Assembly: GCA_000729835.1 (NCBI GenBank)
Contig: JFHB01000040.1
Span: 62,001 to 126,000, forward strand
DNA: 64,000 nt
Direction: 5' to 3'
Source of the DNA: Atkinsonella hypoxylon
Taxonomy: Eukaryota; Ascomycota; Sordariomycetes; Hypocreales; Clavicipitaceae
The position numbers and the translations under genes are program-made. The notes under the pieces were generated by a model. That model was not told where the DNA came from, did no database searches, and was given only the letters and a program-made list of their open reading frames with translations. Positions 13,601-22,200 of the stretch are shown here, piece after piece (positions within the stretch are counted from its first letter, which is position 1; every line of letters begins with the position of its first letter).

Positions 13601-15933
13601 GTTTTGGGTGTGTTGTGTGCAGCAAATTTGGACAGGAAGAATGAGGCGCCATTTCGGGGAACTGCTTTGCGTGTGTCTTTCATCACTTTGATCACATGGA
13701 TGATATCATCGCTGCCATCGACTTGAACATTGATAGGACAGAGAGCGGTAAACCATCCGACAGTCTGCTCAATATTAAAGTCACGATTCCGAGCATCACG
13801 GCCATGCTCCTGCTTCCAGATGGTGGGGGGGTTGCGCTCCGGGAAAGTTTGGCGGAAAGAAAGCACTAGTGCTGCGAGGAATACATCGGCGGAATCGGTT
13901 CGTAATACATTATTGCATTGTTTGCGGAACGAGGAAGCCGCTGATTCCGTGAGGGAGAATGTAAGATGTTTTGTATTGCCATACAAGTTTGGTTGGTCGT
14001 CCAACTCCCAAAACCCAAGGTTCTCAGGACCAATCTCAAACGGCGGGATAGGGTCAATCAACTTTTGGCTACTTTCGTAACTCTGAAATTCAGTCCAATT
14101 TGTAAATGGCATGGATGGTTGAGAAACAAGTGCCCCCTGGCGAAGTAGCTCATCCAGGTCATGCAACAGAATATGCCAAGATTTAAGGTCGACAACGAGG
14201 TGATGTGCCACCAGGTACAGAAGCTGCTTGTTATTGGCATTACGGATATGCTTGACGGCAAATACCGGGCCGTTGAAAATGTCGATAGATCGTTGCGCGT
14301 CTTCAACATAGGCTAGCAGGTCCTCATCGTCATTCATGTACTGATGTTCGAACCTGTATGCACGATTAGACTCTGGAACAATGACTTGCGCCCATCCTTG
14401 GCTAGTCAATCGGAACCTAGCCCGAAGCATCGAATGTCTTGAAAGCAACACACTAAATGCGGCCTCTATGTCAGCCAAGTCGATATCCGCTTTAATATGC
14501 AAGAGGATACTCTGACTAAAACGATAGTCCTCAGCAGCTGCAGTAACCGCCTCGATGTCCCTGTTCATTGATGTCCTGAAAAACAGCTGCTGCATAACTG
14601 CAAGAGGAAAGTAGTCTTCTTGCGAGGACTCTTCAGGGGAATAGGGTTGCTGTTCCCCGGTACACCCGCTATGGAAGCTATTTTCCACAAGTGGTTGCGC
14701 CGGAGAATCTGGTCGCACACGTCTCAGTGGCGGCTCTCTTCCACCTCGGTCTTCAGTCGAGCTGAGGCTGAGGCTGAGGCCGAGGCCGCCGGCGACAGTT
14801 CTCCGATGATCAAACAGCTGCATCTTCATAATCTTTCCCTCCATCTCGTCACCCAAGTTCTGCACCCAAGTCCGGAGTTTCCGCGCATCGGGCTCGCCTT
14901 CGGCGTTTGTGGCCATGGATCGCAGCATGACCCAGACATCGGGCCGGCGAGAATCGGAACCCCACTCGGCCACGGCGGTCTTCAGCTTGTGTATCTGTTT
15001 TCTTCCATTTTCATGCTCGGCGTCTTCTATTAATAAAATGTGCTCATTGTTGGGGGGATGCACGGCTGCTGTGGTGATCAGTGCGACAAACTGACCCTCG
15101 AACGGGCCTGCTCGTGGCGAGACCAAGCATAGCTTGCCTACCTTTGAGGTGGACAACAATAGGTTCTCCAGTTGTTTTTGCTGCGCATTGGCTTTGGCAA
15201 TGGATTTGCGTGTATGTTGCTGTCCAGGAGAGGAGCGCTGGGTGGTGCTCCGCGGCGAGCCTGATGGTGGGAGGTCGTCGCTTGACGAGGAGATGAGTGC
15301 TGCTGCATCAATTGTCATTGCCGCAAACATGGAATCATTATAGCTGCTGATTCGGAGACTGGTTTCTGGTGAGAGCGAAGATGTCGACTGTGATGTCGAC
15401 TGCGACGTTGATTGTGATGTCGATGGTGATTCTGTGTTGGACCTGGCCGCCACTGAATCTGAATCCGAGGTGGAATCTGAGTTGGATACGTCCAAGAAAG
15501 AGGTGGTGGTAATTGCACTTCCAGCGCCCGTGTCAAAATTGTCAGATGCAAAGACAGAAGTGGAAATGCCAGAAAGTGGCATCGATGAAGTTGAGGTGCA
15601 TGTGTCGTATTGGGACTCTGCGTCAGTGTCGTGTGCAAGACTGAGTTTCCGAGGTGTGTCTGCAACTACTAGGCCGATGGAATTGCGGTTCAGATATCCT
15701 TCCAGCTCCTGGTGCGTGTCTCCTAAATCTGCAAAGAGATCTGATGCCTTGCTTTCTGTTAGCAGTGATCGCAAGTCGCTGGATATTTGTAAACCATCGC
15801 GCCCGCACCGCCCAAGTCTTCCGCTTCTTCGACGAGCTGGGTTGAGTGGTGGCGGAATCAATGGAAGTGACACGACGCCGTCATCAGGCAGCTGCGAGTG
15901 AGCAGTGCCTGCCTCGCCGTCCTTTATGACCAT
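7663..15933 (-). CDS. Degenerate nonribosomal peptide synthetase (pseudo-NRPS)
   Basis: A single uninterrupted frame of 2756 residues built from NRPS domains. In order: a low-complexity Ser/Thr-rich N-terminus (about 1-260, with an STSQ repeat); the tail of an adenylation domain (about 270-385, ending ARKLRTWVQN, with the A10 Gly-Lys replaced); an epimerization domain (about 440-880) with HHLVVDLKSW at H577-D582-S585-W586, EHGR at E709 and VGWFTAL; a condensation domain (about 945-1370) whose HHxxxD has become SQALCD (Q1045, D1049); an adenylation domain (about 1405-1890) with PKG at 1514-1516, AYGAPD for A5 and RTGH for A7 (H1730); a carrier domain reading GGDKL, with Lys1937 in place of the pantetheinylated Ser; a condensation-like domain with no His motif; a second carrier-like domain reading DICGCI near 2521; and a charged tail of about 200 residues. 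No thioesterase or reductase is seen. It is unlikely to make a peptide by standard chemistry. Alternatives are a retained non-catalytic role, an epimerase acting in trans, or a recent relic. Confidence 0.88.
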   Translation of the reverse strand: MVIKDGEAGTAHSQLPDDGVVSLPLIPPPLNPARRRSGRLGRCGRDGLQISSDLRSLLTESKASDLFADLGDTHQELEGYLNRNSIGLVVADTPRKLSLAHDTDAESQYDTCTSTSSMPLSGISTSVFASDNFDTGAGSAITTTSFLDVSNSDSTSDSDSVAARSNTESPSTSQSTSQSTSQSTSSLSPETSLRISSYNDSMFAAMTIDAAALISSSSDDLPPSGSPRSTTQRSSPGQQHTRKSIAKANAQQKQLENLLLSTSKVGKLCLVSPRAGPFEGQFVALITTAAVHPPNNEHILLIEDAEHENGRKQIHKLKTAVAEWGSDSRRPDVWVMLRSMATNAEGEPDARKLRTWVQNLGDEMEGKIMKMQLFDHRRTVAGGLGLSLSLSSTEDRGGREPPLRRVRPDSPAQPLVENSFHSGCTGEQQPYSPEESSQEDYFPLAVMQQLFFRTSMNRDIEAVTAAAEDYRFSQSILLHIKADIDLADIEAAFSVLLSRHSMLRARFRLTSQGWAQVIVPESNRAYRFEHQYMNDDEDLLAYVEDAQRSIDIFNGPVFAVKHIRNANNKQLLYLVAHHLVVDLKSWHILLHDLDELLRQGALVSQPSMPFTNWTEFQSYESSQKLIDPIPPFEIGPENLGFWELDDQPNLYGNTKHLTFSLTESAASSFRKQCNNVLRTDSADVFLAALVLSFRQTFPERNPPTIWKQEHGRDARNRDFNIEQTVGWFTALCPINVQVDGSDDIIHVIKVMKDTRKAVPRNGASFFLSKFAAHNTPKTSIPLEVMLNCVETLNELKRDDGILEPIAAPDREVPSLASDVGPAVGRIALFEVSVGVDDHGIRVEFFYNNNSKHKERIGKWMELFRTTSMEAISRLSSMKPELTLSDVPLLETSYTGLSKFTSKRLAGVGINTVDNVETVFSVESVQEILLAQAQDPNCFHISRTYELITQDGSLVDQTRLCEAWEALVSTHSVLRSIFVDSVSEKGLFDQVVLKKISPAMLFIDSENPTKTLATLPPMKSSPSQPRHRLSVSRSNKTNFLRIDCSQALCDPPAIQDLVSQLRHLYMEKSMVLPDSLHPRQNRHIASLDILRSVDVWKSRLEGATSCIFPQLAIQDQGRLESRGISLDISHHQLSSFCTENHVNIPTVIQLAWALVLRTYVGEDRVIFGYQHAGRDEVLLPDMLHTVGSPTAIVPCMVDFSPLSTVLDVLWQPETMHRESKLTEVPTLSEIEHTLDMGGQRLFNTCVTCLDVYDTALSDSDSLDTNGWKPVLISSTSDNNCDLSLSVIVRNDRIQADVSYACLSPDQLHNVMNTFQRALQIIIHTPGQPLSQADLFTEHDFQQIMNPDWEPDQTDTKISACLHKLILRQCRARPYAPAVYAWDGDLSYEQVEESIFKLATYLVNLGVGPGVLVPIVLEKSRWAPIMMLAVMQAGGCFVCLDAQDMVMVEAMIRQLEPQLVAVTEGAWKHVSQFIRNCVLVNETFLSSLPPQVTVLDKEPLPQQAACAFLSPGTQRPKGVFFTHESLCSILSVQGPALKIHDNSRVLQLSAYTVDVALVEVLGTMLHGGCICIPSALERVNDLEGTIARMDITWTYMTTVLARKINPATVPNLQTICFRTRSLDEDTFKPWLGARDVLLAYGAPDVCPLAISVFNISQESDTNIIAPPLLGRFLILNPEDPKKLMPLGAVGELAIDSPIITPHKYIHGNPLVDPVMFENSNSQRKWRYLRTGHRVRYLDRGHIRFLATMRDEVVVNGSPALTAVLERQIRQCLGGDVDVVVEPIVTNDAINSLAAFLEFGDSEFVGPSELDRLTMQMRSKLAAVKWLAENSIKNSKRRQGASSQKIPTLFIPVRRFPLSTSLKVNRRKLQKMVASFSYAEILDLSNVSFSSQPYFTGIQSKPLPLTQTEESMRLIWAAVLNVMVADIKAQDSFLDAGGDKLLAGRLVVSCRQNGFDVSTSQVLNGATLTEMCQSLELGDDHCQLIKLSAGKASPKQVNTAHKLPEDADHGFVKLIVAPQLDIPWNDVIDVAEASSHQLHCLEPSLYGPRSDIRCLVINFNGALEHQRVQDACEALTKLHPALRTAFAIHERNLFQVAIESFRADFDYRSVPGSSLEKNARLVLKRYQQEVLQLRKPATKFTFLDAESHGGRLIVRFSAAQASESAMPRLVQDFVKLYEHPNMEPQRATFFDYTRALRGARYDDSMSHWQRRLQKAKMTQIVTQSRPRAPVIEIQTIEEQVEISPLIMEDFNIGFDSILKAAWAIVLATLSGNPDVVFGEVVEGRRLKLETSVDVSSIVGPMENVIPVRVRFPIVNSSPLQILRMVNLESEESLPYEAMGAQKIVRECTDWGNWLRFSSAVRHRSQVPVDGTTTLNMENTTFTYHIVLPQVRDAPDLFAHSTILAPNKVSLTLEYPSDRVPKQLAQAAMALLTASVRTLGCFETISQPILQPSGDFGSLQPRVPLPDKPEPDVPEPSYVDWLTAEQCSNLQQFLVSAWNEILHPVAQALAEADVLSARFYDICGCILPAYLFAERLNADLRKLEIEGIHTVRITAVELISTPTITGQMALITRKMQAAGVLHEPGRKKPAIAFHAGLTAGRNSSNGNHRKSIIGSVTSNIHSPSHWTILSKTKGLRRFRHSQSSSHGSMRDFSNKAGDWVKSRVKSSKEKSPLMSDGMVSEDAGWEANARHGISIKASRGIETVPEAAVEICTTRIVHRNNGGDVSPLSGKSPQGDWKGALREGRGSGSISPRSWTGAHT

Positions 15934-16480
15934 GATGGGCGAGGCTGTGTGCGCATGTGCTTAGCCTTGCTTTCTTCCGGATTTTTTATTTCTCTTATCC
16001 TTGTCCTCTCTCGACCGCTGGATGACTGTTGTGTATTGCAGGCGTGAAAGCCCTTTGACGAATTCCCTTTGTCTTCAGTGTTTCATGAAACGCCCTTTGC
16101 TGTCTAACTTGTTCCGGTTGCTCTGTTCTATTGCCGGCTTGGTGTGTTGTATTTCGCCGTATTCGACACTCGGGTTTCGCAGGTCAACTAAGACATGAGA
16201 AAGTGATTTTGTCTCATGCTGCAACAGCATAGGTACCTTTAGTGAAAGCTCGCCTTGGATCTATAACAAACGAGATGAGGCAGAAAATATGACAAAAATG
16301 CAGTCAGATAGAGACCAATGAATACATGTATGTTTAGAAAAAAAAATGATAGAGCAGAGAAAAAGAAGCACAGGGACCCGAGAAAAAAAACAATATAGGA
16401 TTTACACTAACTAGACAATTGATTCATTGCGGCCATCCTTGCACACATCAATATTCCGTTCACTACAGTACAGTAACTAC

Positions 16481-16517
16481 AGCACAGCACAGCACAGCAC
16501 AGCACAGCACAGCACAG
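16481..16517. repeat. 5-bp tandem repeat (AGCAC)n
   Basis: Seven uninterrupted AGCAC units followed by AG. The repeat lies about 0.55 kb upstream of the pseudo-NRPS start in non-coding DNA. An open frame on the minus strand through it merely translates the repeat as Cys/Ala/Val/Leu. Confidence 0.9.
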
Positions 16518-17631
16518 TCAGCCTGCGAGCTTACGCATGAGTTGACCCAACTAAGCACCGCGCCTGGCCTGGCCTGATTCCTCTCCTCCACTCCATACTC
16601 TCCCCATTCTCTCCATCCACTTGGCTGTGATCTGGACCAGCTGGTGCCCGGGCAGCGGACCCTGGCCCAAGTTCCATGTGGCGTGTTGCCTATTGGTGAA
16701 AGACTCCAGGTGCGGTGCTGGACCAACACGTGGTTGACAGAATACAGGACGGTTCCTGCTCTTCGCAATATGGCAAGCGCCATCCTGTATTCTGTCATTC
16801 CATTGACCCTTGTGGCCTTATCCGGCTGGGGCGGGAATGCCGAATTGCAGCACAAGCTAAGGCTAAGTAGTAGTGCCACGAGAGCCGAGAGATAAAGAAT
16901 ATGCTTATTTCTGTATTCCGTACGCAGCAGTAGTGATTGTTTACTGCGTAACGACAACTGAACAATATCAATCATTCCATCCACAGACTTTCTGCAGACT
17001 GCTTCCTAGGAGATAGGGTCCTCGGTCAGTCCACTGTCTATACTACCTACCTAGGTACCTAGCTCAACTTGGTAAGTTGAAGAAAAATACGGCGGAACAG
17101 CAACGGACCTATACTCAGCTCAAGCCGTTGCAAGTCGTTGCGGTATGCTTGTTGTCATGTCCAGAGCACCATGTGGTCATTCTATTCCATGGCCGGACCA
17201 AACGCCGCAGAACAGAAAGAGCATAGGGCAAAAATGGACAGGGTAAAAGGAAAATACACTTTAGCACGAATGGGACAAAACAAAGAGTTGATCGCACCGA
17301 TCCGCAGTAACATGGCAACATGGCCGGACGGATGAATGAATGCAGTCGAAACCAGGGTAGGAGGGCACCTAGGTAGGTACGTAGGTAACTAGGTAACTAG
17401 CAGACACTGGTCCTGGTTGCACGGGCACGGGCACGAGCAGGGCGACGCGACCCCACTGTTAAATCACATTTGAACGTTTACACATGCCTATTGTGCGCTG
17501 GTATTTCCATCCCGTGGCCTGACTCTAGGTACTGAAGGCAGCAGCTAGGTCCCACGTTAGCATGTTGGCCGATCGAACAATACGAGATGGAAGAACTCTT
17601 TGACTTGCATGTCAAGACTTGTTAAAAAATG

Positions 17632-17675
17632 AAATAAAATAAAATAAAATAAAAAGGGGGGGGGAGGGGGGGGGG
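17632..17675. repeat. (AAAAT)n followed by a 20-nt G-tract
   Basis: AAAAT-type repeats run directly into nine G, one A and ten G (17656-17675). This is the only long G homopolymer I noticed in the window. It could form a G-quadruplex or be a length-unstable tract. Confidence 0.85.
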
Positions 17676-17939
17676 AATATATAAGTCATCTGCATATAAA
17701 TATATACCTATACACTTTTTCCTAGTGTAACTTGAAGTATTTAAGCAAGTCTGGTTGGTCGGACTGGTACTATGCGAAAGTGGGGCCGCCACCTGGCCGC
17801 TGCTTCGCGCACTTAATCCCTCAGGCCCAGCACGGGCCCAGATCGACCACTCCTCCCTCCCTCCACGGACAAGAACAAACTTGCTTGTACTCGCTACACA
17901 GTCCTGCTGTCAATTGTCAATATCACGTAAAAAGCACCA

Positions 17940-17965
17940 CCTACCTACCTAGCTAGGTAGGTAGG
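17940..17965. repeat. Perfect 26-nt palindrome of CTAC/GTAG units
   Basis: A perfectly self-complementary sequence centred on AGCT, made of three CTAC-type units and their mirror GTAG units. Related CCTAGGTA elements occur at 17042-17062, 17367-17400, 24406-24425, 24662-24684, 44134-44170 and 62031-62070. All are in intergenic DNA. Confidence 0.85.
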
Positions 17966-19216
17966 ACAGGACTTATTCGCCTCGCCGGGACACGCGCAAG
18001 TCACCTGTCTGCTGCAGGAACACGACATCCATCCTCATCTGGATTTGGGGTAACCAGCAACAGCCCGCGATGTCACGTCACGCCCGACTTTCTCAAAAGG
18101 ACTGCCCGCTAACTAACTATTTCAACCGAGCCAACATGCTATCACCAGGCCACCCACCCACACCTGACCGTTGAGCCCTCCCCTCTCGCTAACCAGTTGG
18201 ATCAATGAGCCCGCCGGTTCTCGAGCCTGCATCTGGATATCCCTGCCCTCTCGGCGGGGCACTATAACTAGCCATTGACCCGGGAACGCGACCAAGCATG
18301 CGGTAAAACGGCTTTTTAAACTTGGTAGTGTATGAACTTTAATTAATTTTACCTTTATACAATCATGACACGTGGGTTCTTCTCGTCTCATGACAACATC
18401 TGGAACAGGGTCCCTGCCCCGGAAATAGAGCTACAGGATCGTAGACAGTATGGGAAAAGCAACCAACATCCGAAAGCGAAATGGACCGCAAGCGGGACGA
18501 CATGTCGACAAATTTAGAACATCTAGCCTGGGCGTTCCAGAATAGAACGTGGAGAGGAATAAACGGAGAGTGTCTGTCATACAAAGGGTTACTCAGCCTG
18601 ATGACTCACCAGGATGACGCCGCAAAATCATACATGTTTTCATAAGCCACATGGGTCATTTTCTAAAATAATTCAAGCTCACGCGTATCACAAGGTATTA
18701 TTCAATCCTAGCATATCATTTGAGCAATGTTTTCCAAGGACACTCGAGAATGTCGTAGGGGAGGAACATGTGGCATCTCGGATATACTACAAGACGTACA
18801 TCTAATGCCTCTCAGTGGACATCTGACAATTGTTTTGAACATGTTCGCTGTTGCAGCAGAGAGAGCACAGTATACTCCAAACGGCATCCTAAAAAAATCC
18901 ATCCCAGAGCTCAATTTCGCATTGGATGCCCATGCCTCCTTCCCAGCTGATGCCAGTCTCGACACCTACACAAAAACAAAGCTTACATCAATTCGGCTGG
19001 CCATGGAACCTTGAATGTAATTTACATAATCGGATGATCTAGTCAAGATGAAAAAATCAAGACAGAAAGAACTTGAAGCATGAAAACGAGTCCCCGTCAT
19101 ACAATTACACTTGATTGTTGTGATTCCCGTGGACAACAAATCCCCTCGTTCAAAATATACCCTTCCCAAACCTTACCCATGTAAATATATCGAGCCTCCT
19201 CGTCGTGTTCCATCCT

Positions 19217-22200
19217 TCACACCTCTCCGGCATCAGCAATGGCTCCAACCACAATTTCCTCTTCGTCCGGATCCTCGATGCTCGTCCTGCTGGTTGCTTC
19301 TTTCACCTCGACGGCTTGACTGTCTCCTCCTTGGCCCCTTGTCTCCGTGGTGAAAGACACATTCTCTACCTTTGATCCTTCCTTGTCGTCCATCCTAAAG
19401 GGCTTACTCTCGTTCCTTGAACCAAACGGCCATAAGCCACTGAGTCCTCTACTACTTTCCTTTGCAGGATGCACAGGGAGAGGACGCAAGACCAAGTTAT
19501 CTTCGTTAGCTCCTCCACCATTCTTTTCATCCTCCGCCATTGCAAAATCTCCAAACTCCTCATCATCTTCATCGCCTTCGTCCGAATCGTCAGCATTGCT
19601 CTTTCTACCAACCATGCTTCGCCACCAAGATCCTCGACCGCCAATCTGAACGATATCAGCATCTAAATCGTCATCATCGTCGTCAATATCGTCATCACCG
19701 TCCCTGAACGGGTCCACCGCGTGGCCATCATCATCATCATCATCTTGCAGCGTCGCTAAGGACGGTTGGGCAAATTGATTATTATTTTGGTGCATCGCCA
19801 ATCGAGCTGCTAACTGCAGTCTTGCCCGTGAAGGAGGAATGTTCAGAGGCGGAGGTGGTGGTGGTGGTGGGATTGATGGCGGATTCATCGCGTTGCCAGT
19901 GTTGCTCAGAGTATCTGTATAAGACCGGAACTAAAAACGTGTCGATTGACATCAGTATACAGAATCTCTCCGACCGTTCAGAATTGCCCAAAAAAAGATC
20001 AAAGCAGGCCGGGTCCCCGACATGGTAGCCGTGACTGCAAAATCTGCGCCACGAAGGACTCATCTTCACCAACTGCAGGCAATAACAAACGATTTGTCCT
20101 GCTCCTGTCCCGCAAATCATAATTTTCTGTCTTTCCCAATTTGCATCTGAAATATGTCTTCCCTTTGCTCGTCATACGTAGATTATGCCAGACAGCTTAG
20201 CCCACCGTTACATAATATCACGGCCTTGCTCTTAGCATGTATTGCATACGTCGACTCTGCGTCTGTGCAATAACATGACAACATAATTTTCAATCTAGCA
20301 ATAAGTTGCGGAGCGTCCTGAGAATGGCAACGCCCGAAGTCCTCTAGATCAAGACCGCCTATATCATTTGTATTTAATGCTTGGGCCAGGCTGGAGCTGA
20401 GACCGGCGCTTGCCAGACCATGAGAATGGGTTCGTAGCTTCATACTATGAAGGAGAAGATTCTCTTGACCCGTCCTTATCAGGATCTCTGAAGTCTTGAC
20501 TCTGTAGTAGCGAAACTTTTCCCATAACCCCATCATGGCCGGTTCTCCCGGTGAATCGAATAGGCGAGCCCAGTGTGTTGTGGCTTTTCGCAGCTGCATC
20601 GCTGCGATCGGCTTTCGCGGGCTCTGAAGATGGTATGATAACATCTGTTGAAGGATCCGGGGTTGTGCATGCGACTACCTCTGGAGACCCAATGCTTCGA
20701 TCGTCAAAAGAATCACGACTCACCTCTGAATTTACATCCTCCTCCTCGGCATCGTCTTCTTCATCTTCTTCGTCGCTGCTGCTTCCGAAGCCTGACATCA
20801 ATGTTCCGGCGCTGATTGCGAATGGCCCGATGCCGTTACTGCTACCTTCGCTGAGCTCTATCGCTCCATTTAGTCCCGCTTCTGCTAGTGCATTTGACCC
20901 CGTGCCAGACGAGTTTCCGAGAGCCGAGAGCCCGACTCCGCCCAAACCACTGGCGCCTGCTATACTGGCGCGATGACCAAGGGCCACCTCAGGGCGAACT
21001 CCGCCGAGAATGGCGTTGTCTCGCTCACGAGTCTCCGCGAGGGCACCTTCAACATAATTGATCCAATCTTGACTCATCACCTTGTCCAAAACCATTTCAG
21101 AAAGAAGTTCTGGAGGATGACGCTCGGTAAACTTGACAACTTCCTCAGCGATCAAGGTCAAATGACCCATGTATCCCATACGGGTTTTGTTCTTGGCTTG
21201 TGACGCATCACTAGCTTGTTGGCCATTGATTATTGCGGTGGTGATATTGGCGGCCTCGAACAGCGATACGGCCAAAGTCGGATTGTAACCGCGGTCTACG
21301 GGACCATTGAAAACTTGTTGTACAATATCATACACCACATTATGCAAAAAGTTATTCCACGGATATGAGAAGAAGAAAGACTGCCTATGAGTTAGTTTGA
21401 TACCAAGAATGGAATAGAGTTGGCCATAGTATTCTTACCAAAATCGCCGGCACAACACGATGCTCGACAAACTGCATCTTGAGAAAATCCCCAACCACAG
21501 GCTCTAATGGGAGTGTTGCTTCTAAATGTGGTTCTTCATTGGCAGTCTGGACGTCTTCATATGCGACATCTTTGAATTGAGTCTCCGGCTGCACCATTCG
21601 ATTTGTCGGTTGCGCATCGGCGATAGTTGCTTCGGCTGCCTTTGAGATTTGTTCGTCCGTGGACGGTGAGGTTGCGTTCGTGGATGAAAATAGAGGAGCG
21701 GGCAAGTCTTCGGGATGGGGCGAGAGTCCGCCGTGCGAGTTGTGTTCACTGAAATCATTTGGCTCCAAGGAACTGGCGGCTGCCATGGGCTCCGGTTTTG
21801 AAGCGGCGGATACAGAGAAGTTCGAAGCTTGCTCGTGCGAATTCAAGTGCTCTACGATTGCGTTCGCAGCTGTATCTGGATCGGCAACAGATATGGTCGA
21901 TTCGGCCTTTGGTTCTTCCGTCGTCTTCCATGTCTCTGGTCGGAAATCTGCCGAAGGCTTTGACTTCGTAGGCGACAGAGGTGCAACCACGAGGTCATTA
22001 TCATCGAAGCGCTGTTCATTAATCTTGTCAGCACCCACGGATAGGCGTGGGGAACTCAGGGGTTCGTCGACGAAATCGTCCTCGTCTCTGTCCAAGAATG
22101 AAGGAGGTGCTGCTACAATATCGTCTTCTGCTTTGACAAACTCATGTGATGTGTCTTCGCCCATGTCTTTGCTTGGCTCAACCTCTTCAAAGCCGTCATC

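Larger units (their letters stand above)
15934..19216. other. Intergenic region rich in simple repeats
   Basis: A 3.3-kb gap between the 5' end of the pseudo-NRPS gene and the 3' end of the SAPS gene. It holds a CACAG-type pentamer array (16481-16517), an A-rich/G-rich tract (17632-17675) and three clusters of CCTAGGTA-like palindromes (17042-17062, 17367-17400, 17940-17965). Short open frames of up to 173 codons exist, but they either translate the repeats or lack any recognisable family, so no gene is called. Confidence 0.6.

Noticed and set aside
16463..16984. 173-codon minus-strand frame upstream of the pseudo-NRPS gene
   Set aside because: Its C-terminus is just the AGCAC repeat translated (Cys/Ala/Val/Leu pattern). 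The rest has no recognisable features.
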